Counted from the stretch's first letter, positions 18,848-28,922 are shown. The stretch: DNA of 64,000 nt from Roseburia sp. AM59-24XD (GCF_003478445.1 NZ_QUET01000004.1:81251-145250); one strand, 5' to 3'. Numbers and translations: made by a program. Notes: generated from the sequence alone by a model not told the origin.

Positions 18848-20536
18848 ATGAAAAAGGCGATTAGTATAGGAATACAGGGATTTTCTGCTTTGAGAGAGCA
18901 AGATTGTTTTTTTGTAGATAAGACAAATTTTATAAAAGAATGGTGGGAAAACCGGGATGTTGTAACATTAATCACACGTCCGCGGCGTTTTGGTAAGACG
19001 TTAAATATGAGTATGCTGGAGTGTTTCTTTTCTAATAAATATGCGAATCGGGCAGATCTGTTTGAGGGACTTTCTATCTGGCAGGAAGAGGCGTACCGGA
19101 AACTGCAGGGATCATATCCGGTAATATTTTTGAGCTTTGCGGCAGTGAAAGCGGGAAATCTGGAGGATGCCAAAACCCAGATTAAACAGGAGATTGCAAG
19201 GTTGTACCGGGAAAACAGGAATCTCATGAAAGAAGATATTTTTGGTGAGGATGAGCGTGAACTATATTACCAGACAACAGTAAAGATGGATGATGTTACG
19301 GCACAGGATTCTTTGAGAAATCTGTCTGAATGGATGGAACGTTATTACGGTAAGAAAGTCATCATTCTTTTGGATGAATATGATACACCAATGCAGGAGG
19401 CATATGTTCAGGGATACTGGGATGAATTTACAGCTTTCGTGAGAAGCTTGTTTAATGCATCCTTTAAGACGAATCCTTATTTAGAGCGTGCTATTATGAC
19501 GGGAATTACGAGAGTTTCCAAGGAGAGTATTTTTTCAGATTTGAATAATTTACAGGTGATTACAACAACGTCTGATTTATACGCAGACTGCTTTGGATTT
19601 ACGGAGTCAGAAGTGTTTCATGTGCTCGATGAGTTTGGAATGGGAGATAAGAAGGATGAAGTGAAACAGTGGTATGATGGCTTTACCTTTGGAGAACATA
19701 AGGATATTTATAACCCATGGTCTATTACAAATTATCTGGACAAAAGAAAAACCTATCCATATTGGGCTTCGACCAGTTCCAATGGGCTTGTCAGCCGCCT
19801 GATCCGAACTGCATCTGCCGATGTGAAGGAGAAGATGGAGGATCTTTTAAACGGACGGGAAATTGTTGTAAGTTTTGATGAGCAGATCGTCTATAATCAA
19901 TTGGATCATAATGAAAATGCAATTTGGAGTCTTTTGCTTGCCAGTGGCTATTTGAAGGTGAAACATGTTGATTACCGAGGCATTACAAGAGAACCGTGGT
20001 ATACGCTGGACATTACAAATATTGAGACCTTGAGTATGTTTACGACAATGTTTCAGGATTGGTTTCAAAATCAGGATGCGAACTATGGTTATTTTATGAA
20101 AGCTCTGATTAACGGTGACTTGGAGGCAATGAATTATTATATGAACAAGGTTGCTCTTGCCACATTCAGTTATTTTGATGTGGGAAGCGGAAATGGGAGT
20201 GATCCGGAACCGGAGCGTTTTTATCATGGCTTTGTGCTTGGACTCATTGCAGAGCGTGCAGGGATCTATGAGATACGTTCTAATCGGGAGAGCGGATTTG
20301 GAAGGTATGATATTATGATGATTCCGCAGGAGCGTGAGAAATATCCGGCGATCATTATTGAATTTAAGGTGTGCAGCCGGATGAAAAAGGAGACTCTGGA
20401 AGAAGCGGTTCAGTCTGCGTTGGATCAGATAGTTGACAAAAACTATGATGCAGAACTGTTATCACAGGGAATTGCGGCAGATAGGATCCGTCATTACGGC
20501 TTTGCCTTTGAAGGAAAAAGAGTTTTGATCGGGTAG
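18848..20536 (+). CDS. AAA-ATPase-like protein with C-terminal PD-(D/E)XK nuclease domain
   Basis: 562 residues, the AAA-ATPase_like plus PDDEXK_9 architecture. Seen: a Walker A-like RPRRFGKT (about residues 39-46), Walker B VIILLDEYDTP, and near the C-terminus the nuclease-like pair GRYDIMM and AIIIEFKV, which supply the Asp and Glu-x-Lys. These genes are often multicopy and patchily distributed in gut anaerobes; their biological role is not established. AGGTGAG before the ATG at 18848 sets the start. It has its own promoter and is bounded by a 20-bp direct repeat. Confidence 0.82.
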   Translation: MKKAISIGIQGFSALREQDCFFVDKTNFIKEWWENRDVVTLITRPRRFGKTLNMSMLECFFSNKYANRADLFEGLSIWQEEAYRKLQGSYPVIFLSFAAVKAGNLEDAKTQIKQEIARLYRENRNLMKEDIFGEDERELYYQTTVKMDDVTAQDSLRNLSEWMERYYGKKVIILLDEYDTPMQEAYVQGYWDEFTAFVRSLFNASFKTNPYLERAIMTGITRVSKESIFSDLNNLQVITTTSDLYADCFGFTESEVFHVLDEFGMGDKKDEVKQWYDGFTFGEHKDIYNPWSITNYLDKRKTYPYWASTSSNGLVSRLIRTASADVKEKMEDLLNGREIVVSFDEQIVYNQLDHNENAIWSLLLASGYLKVKHVDYRGITREPWYTLDITNIETLSMFTTMFQDWFQNQDANYGYFMKALINGDLEAMNYYMNKVALATFSYFDVGSGNGSDPEPERFYHGFVLGLIAERAGIYEIRSNRESGFGRYDIMMIPQEREKYPAIIIEFKVCSRMKKETLEEAVQSALDQIVDKNYDAELLSQGIAADRIRHYGFAFEGKRVLIG

Positions 20537-20547
20537 GAAAAGCACAG
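20528..20547. repeat. 20-bp repeat, right of the AAA-ATPase gene
   Basis: ATCGGGTAGGAAAAGCACAG, 19 of 20 identical to 18725-18744. The TAG inside it is the stop codon of the AAA-ATPase gene. Confidence 0.7.
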
Positions 20548-20600
20548 ACATCTTCCCTCGCGCATAGGATAGAAGGAAAGCGTGAAAGAGGTATGTCATT

Positions 20601-21230
20601 ATGCAGTCTTTTCCACAGCCTCCCAGCGCAAAAGAGGAAAGAGAGTATCTGAAAAGGTGCCGGGCGGGAGATAAGGATGCGAGGAATGCTCTGATCGAGC
20701 GCAATCTGCGTCTGGTCGCATATATCGCCAAAAAGTATGCCTCGATGGATCGGGACATGGAAGATCTTATTTCCATAGGAACGATCGGTCTGATCAAGGC
20801 GGTGGATTCGTTTGATGAATCCAAGGGGATACGGCTTGCCAGCTATGCCTCCAGATGCGTTGAGAATGAATTGCTGATGAACTTCCGGGCAAGGAAGAAA
20901 ACAGCAAGAGATGTGTATCTTTATGACACGATCGGATCTGATAAGGAAGGCAACGAGATCAGTCTGATCGATATTATTGAATATGAGGACGAGGATATTC
21001 CGGAACGGCTGACAAGAGAACAGCATTTGCGGAAATTAAAGGGGTTTATGAATGAAGTTCTGACGAAGCGGGAGAGGGAGATCCTGGGACTTCGCTATGG
21101 ACTGGATGGGCAGAGGGAGTGGACGCAGAGAGAGGTGGCACAGCGCTATGGCATTTCCAGATCTTATGTGTCCCGTATCGAAAAAAAGGCGCTTCTCAAA
21201 TTAAATCAGTGTTATCAGGCATTGATGTGA
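20601..21230 (+). CDS. Sporulation-type RNA polymerase sigma factor (SigK-like)
   Basis: 209 residues. Region 2 contains NLRLVAYIAKKY and DLISIGTIGLIKAVDSF. The middle has the SigE/SigK hallmark IGSDKEGNEISLIDII, and the C-terminal region 4 helix-turn-helix is WTQREVAQRYGISRSYVSRIEKK. The N-terminus enters directly at FPQPPSAKEEREYL, which matches the mature part of SigK, so no long pro-sequence is visible. If a SigK orthologue, it drives late mother-cell genes during sporulation. It is not interrupted by a skin element. Confidence 0.82.
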   Translation: MQSFPQPPSAKEEREYLKRCRAGDKDARNALIERNLRLVAYIAKKYASMDRDMEDLISIGTIGLIKAVDSFDESKGIRLASYASRCVENELLMNFRARKKTARDVYLYDTIGSDKEGNEISLIDIIEYEDEDIPERLTREQHLRKLKGFMNEVLTKREREILGLRYGLDGQREWTQREVAQRYGISRSYVSRIEKKALLKLNQCYQALM

Positions 21231-21341
21231 CGGAAGAGAGAATAATTTTGGATGGTCCTCTTGTGGGGGAAGAATGAATGTGATACACTTATCTCAATTA
21301 TGTTTTGCAGTTATGTATTGAAGAGAGAAAGGGACAGAAAT

Positions 21342-22313
21342 ATGTATTACATCAGTGAATATAAAGAAGGAGATAAATTTACCGGAATCTATCTGTGTAA
21401 GAGCAAGCAGATTCTTAAAACGAAGGCGGGAAAGACCTATTACTCCCTCCTTCTTCAGGATAAGACAGGAATTATTGACGCAAAGATCTGGGAATTGAAT
21501 AACGGGATCGCCGATTTTGATTCTATGGATTTTGTCATGACGGACGGAATGGTGACATCCTTCCAGGGAGCACGTCAGGTCAATATCCGCCGCCTGCGCA
21601 AGGCTGAGGAGGGCGAATACGATCCGGCAGAGTACATACCTTCCTCAAAGTATGATATCGAGGAAATGTATCAGGAGCTTTGCGGGATCATTGCTTCTTT
21701 AAAGGAGCCTCATTTAAAACAGCTTGCCGAGAATACATTCATCAAGGACACCGCATTTGTCAAGGAGTTCAAGGTACATTCCGCAGCGAAAGCAGTGCAT
21801 CACGGCTTCGTGGGCGGACTGCTGCAGCACACACTGGCAGTAACCAGACTGTGTGATTTTATGGCAGCGAATTATTCGGTATTGGATCGTGATCTTTTGC
21901 TGACCGCAGCGATTTTCCACGACTTTGCAAAGGTATATGAGATTTCTAATTTCCCGATGAACGATTACACTGACGATGGTCAGCTTCTGGGACACATCTT
22001 TATGGGTGCAGAAAAGATCGGACAGAAGATTCAGGAAGTACCGGGATTTCCACCGGTTCTTGCCTCCGAACTGCGTCACTGTATTCTGTCGCACCATGGA
22101 GAGCTTGAGTTTGGCTCGCCGAAGAAGCCAGCTTTGGCAGAGGCGATCGCTCTAAGCTTTGCGGATAATACCGATGCGAAGCTTGAGACCATCACAGAGA
22201 TTTACGACAAGGCAGAGCCTACCACAGAGTGGCTTGGTTTCAGCCGTTATGTAGATTCCAATGTGCGCCAGAGCTCCGGTTATGTACAGAAAAAGAAAGG
22301 AAACAAAATCTGA
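21342..22313 (+). CDS. YhaM-like 3'-5' exoribonuclease (OB-fold plus HD domain)
   Basis: 323 residues. The N-terminal OB-fold (about residues 8-90: KTYYSLLLQDKTGIIDAKIW) is followed by an HD phosphohydrolase domain with HHGFVGGLLQHTLAV and the metal pair IFHDFAKV, then ILSHHGELEFGS. This is the YhaM/CBF1 arrangement, which trims RNA or single-stranded DNA. The start at 21342 (MYYISEYK) is preceded by AGAAAGGGA. Its stop is one base before the next start, suggesting coupling with RlmD. Confidence 0.87.
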   Translation: MYYISEYKEGDKFTGIYLCKSKQILKTKAGKTYYSLLLQDKTGIIDAKIWELNNGIADFDSMDFVMTDGMVTSFQGARQVNIRRLRKAEEGEYDPAEYIPSSKYDIEEMYQELCGIIASLKEPHLKQLAENTFIKDTAFVKEFKVHSAAKAVHHGFVGGLLQHTLAVTRLCDFMAANYSVLDRDLLLTAAIFHDFAKVYEISNFPMNDYTDDGQLLGHIFMGAEKIGQKIQEVPGFPPVLASELRHCILSHHGELEFGSPKKPALAEAIALSFADNTDAKLETITEIYDKAEPTTEWLGFSRYVDSNVRQSSGYVQKKKGNKI

Positions 22314-22314
22314 C

Positions 22315-23793
22315 ATGGCATCAAACAAGAACAATCATGATACATGCTCCGATGGGCAGAAAATGCCACAGCTTGAAAAGGGGCAGGAGATTTCTTTAAA
22401 AATAGAAGACATGGGAACAGATGGAGAGGGTATAGGCCGTTTAGACGGTTATACCCTTTTTGTCAAGGATGCACTGGAGGGGGATCTGGTACGCGTCAAG
22501 ATATTAAAGACCAAGAAGCGGTACGGATATGCCAGACTTCTGGAGGTGATCGAACCGTCACCGTGGCGTGTCACGCCAAAGTGTGACTGCGCCCGTGCAT
22601 GTGGTGGCTGTCAGCTCCAGCACTGCAGCTATGAAAAGCAGCTTATCTGGAAAGAGAAAAAGGTACGGGACTGCCTGCAGCGGATCGGCGGCTTTGCGGA
22701 GATTCCGATGGAGCCGATCATGGGAATGGACAAGCCATATCATTACCGCAACAAAGCGCAGTTTCCGGTAGGTTATGACAAAGAAGGCAATCTGGTCACA
22801 GGATTTTATGCGGGACGTACTCATTCCATCATACCAAACACCGACTGTGCCATTCAGCATCCGTGTAATCATGCGATTCTGGAAACCGTTCTCTCCTTTA
22901 TGAAAACGTATCATATAACCGCATACAGTGAAAAGACACATACAGGACTGGTGCGCCATATATTGACAAGGGTTGGTAAATATACCGGCGAAGTCATGGT
23001 GTGCCTGATCATCAACGGAAATAAGCTTCCTCATTCAGAAAAGCTGGTAGAATCCCTTCTTTCCTGTCCGATAAATGGGACAGAAGAGGGCGGCGCAGAA
23101 GAAAATGTATTGTATGATAACTGCCAGATAAAAAGCATCTGCCTGAATATCAATCAGGAGAAAACAAACCGGATACTTGGAAATAAGATTGTCCCATTAT
23201 ATGGACAGACCTATATTGAGGACAAGATAGGAGATATCACTTACCGCATTTCACCACTGTCCTTTTATCAGGTAAATCCGGAGCAGACACACAAGCTTTA
23301 CACAACTGCACTCGAATACGCAGATCTTCAAGGGGACGAGGTCGTGTGGGATCTGTACTGCGGCATCGGAACAATCTCTCTGTTTCTTGCGCAGAAGGCA
23401 GCAAAGGTCTGCGGTGTCGAGATCGTCCCACAGGCAATCGAGGATGCCAGAGACAATGCAAGGCGTAACGGCTTTACCAATGCGGAATTCTTCGTGGGCG
23501 CCGCTGAGGATGTTGTGCCGGAGCAGTACGAGAAGAGTGGCGGCGCACTGCGGGCAGATGTGGTGACAATTGATCCTCCGCGGAAGGGCTGTGACGAGAA
23601 GCTGCTTCGCACCGTGGTTCAGATGGAGCCGGAGAAGATTGTGTATGTAAGCTGTGATCCTGCAACGCTCGCAAGAGATCTGAAGTATCTGTGCGGGGAG
23701 GGGTATGAGCTGAAGAGAGTGCGAGCCTGTGACATGTTTGGACATAGCGGGCATGTGGAGACGGTGGTAGGACTACAACGCAAAAGTATGTAG
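22315..23793 (+). CDS. 23S rRNA (uracil-5-)-methyltransferase, RlmD/RlmCD family
   Basis: 492 residues. A TRAM domain (EDMGTDGEGIGRLDGYTLFV, split across residues 31-50) comes first. Then a [4Fe-4S] cysteine set CDCARACGGCQLQHC, the SAM-binding motif WDLYCGIGTISLFLA, the IDPPRKGC motif and the nucleophile YVSCDPATLARD. It uses SAM to methylate a uridine of 23S rRNA (U1939 and/or U747; Gram-positive RlmCD can do both). The start at 22315 begins one base after the upstream stop. Confidence 0.92.
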   Translation: MASNKNNHDTCSDGQKMPQLEKGQEISLKIEDMGTDGEGIGRLDGYTLFVKDALEGDLVRVKILKTKKRYGYARLLEVIEPSPWRVTPKCDCARACGGCQLQHCSYEKQLIWKEKKVRDCLQRIGGFAEIPMEPIMGMDKPYHYRNKAQFPVGYDKEGNLVTGFYAGRTHSIIPNTDCAIQHPCNHAILETVLSFMKTYHITAYSEKTHTGLVRHILTRVGKYTGEVMVCLIINGNKLPHSEKLVESLLSCPINGTEEGGAEENVLYDNCQIKSICLNINQEKTNRILGNKIVPLYGQTYIEDKIGDITYRISPLSFYQVNPEQTHKLYTTALEYADLQGDEVVWDLYCGIGTISLFLAQKAAKVCGVEIVPQAIEDARDNARRNGFTNAEFFVGAAEDVVPEQYEKSGGALRADVVTIDPPRKGCDEKLLRTVVQMEPEKIVYVSCDPATLARDLKYLCGEGYELKRVRACDMFGHSGHVETVVGLQRKSM

Positions 23794-24170
23794 AAATCCT
23801 TGAATTTACGCACTTTACAGAGTTTTGGACTTTTAATGAAGTTGGTGCAAATCATAAAGAAAAAGTACAAGTTCGTAAAGTGGAGGTGTCTGTGGTACTT
23901 GACCTGGATACTTGAAACACAATTTTGTATATAAAAGTGAATAGAGATCATCAGCATCATGATGGCGATAATGAGTACAGCTATCGCAATCTACTTTGGA
24001 GAATGGATAAAAGTTGTCATTCCGTTAAATCTCATTGCACTGTTACTACTTGTGCAAGTGGTCTATATTGGAATTCGATGCTATGTGAAAGACTGGCAGG
24101 AAGAACGGGGATATTTTTAAAGTAAAACGGGGGGGTGTATCAGAACATAAAGAGTATTAGCGTATTCCAT
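23794..24170. other. Gene-poor gap with one small possible membrane ORF
   Basis: Only one readable frame of interest lies here (23959-24120). The first 160 bases contain broken frames with no recognised similarity and look like decayed sequence. No RNA gene or operator is apparent. Confidence 0.4.
23959..24120 (+). CDS. Small membrane protein or remnant (53 aa)
   Basis: Starts with tandem ATG codons and encodes a hydrophobic helix (IPLNLIALLLLVQVVYIGI, about residues 26-44) and a polar tail ending EERGYF. There is no good ribosome site, and it sits in decayed-looking sequence, so it may be the 3' end of a lost membrane gene rather than a working small protein. Confidence 0.3.
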   Translation: MMAIMSTAIAIYFGEWIKVVIPLNLIALLLLVQVVYIGIRCYVKDWQEERGYF

Positions 24171-24204
24171 AAACAAGAGCAAAACCAGTGTTTTGCTCTT
24201 GTTT
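24171..24204. terminator. Strong bidirectional terminator
   Basis: A perfect 15-bp stem (AAACAAGAGCAAAAC with its complement) and 4-nt loop CAGT. It lies 35 bp after the stop of the minus-strand binding protein gene. Confidence 0.85.
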
Positions 24205-24238
24205 AGTTATCTTATATCATATGCATGTCATCGTAGTA

Positions 24239-25222
24239 TTAGTACTGATCTACATTTGTTTTATCCACTTTTTCAAATGGAACCCATACATATTTTTGAT
24301 CATCTGACAAATATTTGATACCTTCCAATGATTGGTTTTGTGCCAAACGAGCGGCAGCTTTGATCAGATATTCACCCTGTCCGGAGCCGGACTGATAGAT
24401 CGTAAATGCCATTTTGCCGTCTTTGATGGATTGACAACCGGCATCGGTGGCATCTACACCAATGACAGGGAGAGTATCAAAGGAAATATGGTTCTCCTCG
24501 CACGACTGGACGATTCCAAGTGCCATATCGTCGTTGTTGCATGCTACAACATCGACAGGCTGTCCGGTCTTGAAGAACAAGTTAAAGTATTCTTTTGCCG
24601 TGTCTGTTGACCAATCGGCATTGTCCTCGAAGACATAATGGATATTTTTGCCGGATGCATTTAAGGTATGTTTCAATGCATTTGTTCTTCCTAAAGTAGC
24701 GGAATGTGTTTTCTCGCCTTTGAAGATAGCCACATTAATGTCGTTTTTGGAAGAATATTTATTCAAGATATATTCTGCCTGATATTTTCCGGCTTCTTTC
24801 TCATTGGATCCAACGAAGATGTACTTGCCTGCTTCCAATCGCTCCGAATTAGGGCAGGAGTTAAAGAAAGCGATAGGCAGATCACCTGCAGCTACCTGTA
24901 ATTGCAGTGCCGTATCTGTATCAACAGGGTTGCAGAGGATGACATCATAACCGCTATCTACTGCTTCTTTAATATGTGCTAATTGGTTTTCCAAAGAACC
25001 TTGTGCATCTTGCACTGTAAGTTCTGCACCAATTTTTTGAGCCTGTTGTTTCGCAGCATCAATGATCGTTTGGCGAAAAGTATCAGCCGTAGAGACCGTG
25101 AGGTACATTTTGATGCCGGAAGCATTATCACTCTGTGTACTGCCATTGGAGCAGCCCGTCAGCAAGCCAAGGCAGAGAACCACAGAAAATATTTTTGTCA
25201 ATAATTTTTTTCTGTATTGCAT
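24239..25222 (-). CDS. Sugar-type substrate-binding lipoprotein (periplasmic binding protein family 4)
   Basis: 327 residues. A lipoprotein signal with lipobox LLTGC (Cys about residue 24) is followed by an RbsB/MglB-like bilobed fold: TADTFRQTIIDAAKQQAQK, DVILCNPVDTDTALQ, NNDDMALGIVQS and GVDATDAG motifs. The start at 25222 (MQYRKK) is set by GAGGA 5 bases upstream. No permease or ATPase adjoins it. It follows a chemoreceptor gene by about 30 bp, so it may present ligand to the receptor, as MglB does for Trg, rather than only serve transport. Confidence 0.85.
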   Translation of the reverse strand: MQYRKKLLTKIFSVVLCLGLLTGCSNGSTQSDNASGIKMYLTVSTADTFRQTIIDAAKQQAQKIGAELTVQDAQGSLENQLAHIKEAVDSGYDVILCNPVDTDTALQLQVAAGDLPIAFFNSCPNSERLEAGKYIFVGSNEKEAGKYQAEYILNKYSSKNDINVAIFKGEKTHSATLGRTNALKHTLNASGKNIHYVFEDNADWSTDTAKEYFNLFFKTGQPVDVVACNNDDMALGIVQSCEENHISFDTLPVIGVDATDAGCQSIKDGKMAFTIYQSGSGQGEYLIKAAARLAQNQSLEGIKYLSDDQKYVWVPFEKVDKTNVDQY

Positions 25223-25253
25223 AGTTATCCTCATTTCTGCGCAAATTTGCGTC

Positions 25254-27280
25254 TTATATTTTGAAACGACCAATATGTTCTTTCAGATTGTCTGCACTCT
25301 GTGAAAGTTCTTTGGCACCGTCCATGACAATATTGCTGTTATCAGCAATGCTGTTTGCCTGTGCCACCATGTTTTCGGAAGTGGCTTGGATTTCCAGTGT
25401 GCTGGCTGCCTGTTCTTCGGAAATGGCAGCGACATTTGTTGCTACAGAATCTACTTCGCTTACTTTAGTCATCATCTGTTTGATCAAATCTTCCGTTACC
25501 TGAATATCGTTAAAGATTTCATCGAAAGTACGCAACGCAGTATTGATCATGAGACTGCTGTCATCAATGTTTTTCATACTGTCAGCTGCCTGCTTGATGG
25601 TCTCCTGTACAAGACCGGTTACCTCGTTGATCAATTCCACGATGTGACCAACGGACTCGGTACTGGTCTGTGCTAACTTACCAATTTCTGTTGCGACAAC
25701 GGCAAATCCCTTGCCGGCTTCTCCGGCGCGTGCTGCTTCAATCGAAGCGTTCAGGGAAAGGAGATTCGTCTCATCTGCAATATTACCAATGACGCCTACG
25801 ATCTTTTCAATTTCCTCAGAAGATTTTCCGACCTTATCGATTGCCTGGTCTAATTTCCGGATAGAAGAACTGATTGTCTCCATTGCATCATTGACTTGGC
25901 GCATATCGTTTTTACCCTGAATGGAAGCGGTGACAGTCTGCTGCATATGTGACTCTACCTTTGTACTTGTCTGTTTTGTATCAGAAACGACCATAGCAAG
26001 TGTTGTGGCATTGTCGGCAATTTCGCTGATAGAGCGGGAAAGCTCATCGACGGTGACGTTCAATTCTTGCATGGATTTTGCCTGTACGGATGCGGAATCA
26101 TACATTCCTACGGACAGGTTGTTGGTCGTGTCTGACTGCTCAGATACTCTGTCGGAGATTTCGTGGATCTCATACAACATACCCCGAATGGAATCTAGGA
26201 AATGCCGGACACTTCTGCCCATATGTCCAATCTCATCACTGCCTTTGACCTTGACATCAACGGTGAAATCACCATCTGCCATTGTGGTAATTGTCTTAGT
26301 AAGTCTGCGTACCGGTTTGACAACCAGATGTATAATTCGTTCGACTAAAACGACCAGAACTAAAAGGGCAACGACTGCGATAACGACCATTTTGTACGAA
26401 GACTGTTGACATCTGCGTAAATGATCTTGTCCGGAATGTAGGACACCAGTACCCAGTTTGTTCCGGAAACGGTTTCAAATCCGGTCAGATTACCATTCAA
26501 TTCACAAGTGTCATAATCGTTGTCGGAAATCTTCTTTGCTACAGAGGATAAAAAGGCATCCTTGTTGGATGTATCCAATTTCGTGGACACGAGAGAAGAA
26601 TCACGATGTGCCAGGATCGTTCCGTCGTTCGTATCGATCAGAAAGGCTGCGGCATCATTCATTTTGACAAAGGAATTAACGATTACGGCAATTCTCTGAA
26701 GAGATACATCTGCAGAGATTACGCGGATCGTGCCGGAACCGTCATTTAACAATGCGGAAGCACTGACTTGGTTTGTTCCATCGTCACTTTCGTAAGCACT
26801 GCCGTATTTCATATTAATACGGGAAAGTCCTTCCTGGTACCAGGTAGACTGTGTAACATCATGAAAAGTCTGCTCTGACTTGCTGGCCTTGATGACATTA
26901 CCTTCCTCATCAGCGACATAAAGTCCGTTTGGATAATTGGCATTATACTCATAGTAGGAATCTAACAACTTTTGCAATTCCGCACCGGACGCTTTGGTCT
27001 GCTCAATGGTCTGCTTTGCCATAGAAAATGCTGCAAGATTTTCATTTAGCCATCCGGCAATACTTTCTGACTGATAGCTGATGGAGGAATCCAACAGACT
27101 GGTTGCATTGTTGGAAATGATCTTGCCGGAAATTGTGTAGGACAGTAAGATCATGACAACGATCAAAATGGTTACAACCGGTACGATGGTTCCAATGATC
27201 TTTGTTTTGATTGAAATCTTCGTGTTACTCTTTTTCTTAGAAGGTTTCAAAGATGTTTCTGTGTTTGCCTTATTTTTCAT
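25254..27280 (-). CDS. Methyl-accepting chemotaxis protein with Cache domain, frameshifted
   Basis: The N-terminal part (27280 down to 26360) has a membrane segment (about residues 31-52) and a double Cache extracellular domain ([29 protein letters not shown]). The rest (from 26390 to 25254) has the second membrane segment ([15 protein letters not shown]), a HAMP domain, and a signalling hairpin with tip [27 protein letters not shown]. Adding one A to the AAAA run at about 26388-26391 (minus-strand reading) joins them into 675 residues. AGAGGTGA precedes the start. Binding protein 24239-25222 follows. Confidence 0.87.
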
Positions 27281-27570
27281 AGGCGGTCACCTCTTTTCAT
27301 AAACTATGGTTTTTCGATAGAAATCTTCTCCACATATTGAGTTGCTATGTTTGAAAAGTTCCACTTAGATAACTCGAAAATCCGCTTTTTCAAAGCCTGT
27401 TATGTGTTTTGAAAGCTAATTTGTTCGTTAATAACCCCGGATAACCAAATGCCTGCATTGTGGTCGCTTGGATCTCTCTTAGGTATAGTACATTATAACA
27501 TATATACCACGAGATTTGTAGATAATTTGCTGTACTGAAGATTGTTGTAAAACTTTTGATTTTGCTTGAC

Positions 27571-28335
27571 ACAATCGGTGTCGATAATGCTTCTACAGAT
27601 GGAAGCCCTGAGAGGATCCTGGAGAAGTATGGAAGTATGGCGATCAGGTGACACTGTTGCAAAATGCAGAGAATCTTAGGGGATCCGGTGGATTTAATAC
27701 AGGGCTCCGGCTTGTGTTGGAAAAGGGTTACTCTTATGCGATGTGTCTGGATGATGATGCGATGGTAGATGAACAGGCTATCGCGGAATTGTATACTTAT
27801 TTGGAGCAACATCCCGATACGGGAATGGCAGGTGCCAGAGTATACCATACCCAGATGCCGGAGTATGTGCAGTAGTGCGGGATGAAGATTGATTTGGCGC
27901 AGGGCATGGTGCAGACATTATATGCGGATGTGCCGGAGGATGGAACTTTGCCGGAGGTTGTGGAATGTGACAGTGTGGCAACTTGTGCGGTCATGATACG
28001 CACGGAGGCGATCCGAAAGGATCACATCGGGATCATACCGGAAGATAATTTTATTTATTGGGATGATACGGAATGGGGACATCGGATGCATCTTGCCGGG
28101 TATCGGACGGTGACTTTGGCGGCAGCGAAAGCCTTACATCAGATGGGAGCGAATAACAAAAAAGATGGGAGCGAATAACAAAAGACCAAATACTTTTATA
28201 GAATATTATATGTGGAGAAATCGTTTGCATTTCTTTATGAAGTATACACCGAAGGATCAGTTGGAGCAGATGAGTGTGAACACTTTGGAAATGATCTTTG
28301 ATGCCATGCTTAATGGCACCAATGTGAAAGCATGA
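27571..28335 (+). pseudogene. Decayed family 2 glycosyltransferase
   Basis: Fragments of a GT2 enzyme are readable across frames: VDNASTDGSPE, RGSGGFNTGLRLVL, the DDDAM metal motif, YWDDTEWGHRMHLAGY and an end at NGTNVKA. The 5' end of the domain is missing. Three inactivating changes are visible: an 8-bp tandem duplication (27625-27640), an in-frame TAG at 27873-27875 where CAG is expected, and a 22-bp tandem duplication (28142-28183). Removing both duplications restores one frame. This is true gene decay. Confidence 0.8.
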
Positions 28336-28718
28336 TATTTGAAAGCAGAGCGTATTATCAGGGGATGATTGATTTGAATATTCTTGAAAAGGGAGAGGAT
28401 TATAGGAACCTGAAGAAAAGTTATGTCATTTATATCTGCACATTTGATCAATATGGAAAGGGTGTATCGGATGCTTTCACGCAAGATCTGGAGGAGGCGG
28501 TGCAGTCAGTCCGTCAGAATGAGAAGTGGAGGCTGGATTATATGACATTACAGCAGGAATATAGGGAAAGATATGAAGAGGGAAAGCTCGAGGGAAGGCT
28601 CGAGGGCAAAATAGAAATATTATACACAGGGTTTCATATGACTCCATCCCAAATTGCGGATAAACTTTCCTTGCCGGAATCTGAGGTGCTACGGATTTTA
28701 GCAGAACTGCAAGAGTAA
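28332..28718 (+). pseudogene. Rpn/PD-(D/E)XK family transposase-nuclease remnant
   Basis: 128 residues. RAYYQGMIDLNILEKG and YVIYICTFDQYGKG match the middle of Rpn-type recombination-promoting nucleases, and QNEKWRLDYMTL with a GKLEGRLEGK repeat matches their C-terminal tail. The catalytic N-terminal half is absent, and the section between FDQYGKG and VSDAF appears deleted in frame. The ATG overlaps the stop of the decayed glycosyltransferase, so this is probably a fused remnant. Confidence 0.6.
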
Positions 28719-28779
28719 AAGGTAGAATATTTGTAAAAGTGTATAGTAATTCAAAAAGATATTTGATATAATTACAAGC

Positions 28780-28809
28780 GGGAGCAATGGGGATTGTTCC
28801 CATTTTTTT
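28780..28809 (+). terminator. Rho-independent terminator
   Basis: GGGAGCAAT pairs with ATTGTTCCC around GGGG, followed by seven T. Confidence 0.75.
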
Positions 28810-28922
28810 AATGGTAAAGGAAAAAGATCGTAATGTGGTGGGATACCTCCAAGAATTGCAAAGCATCTTGGAGGGCAGAACGCTGGGGTTGTTTTGTACA
28901 AAATGGAAAGGAATGGAATTAT

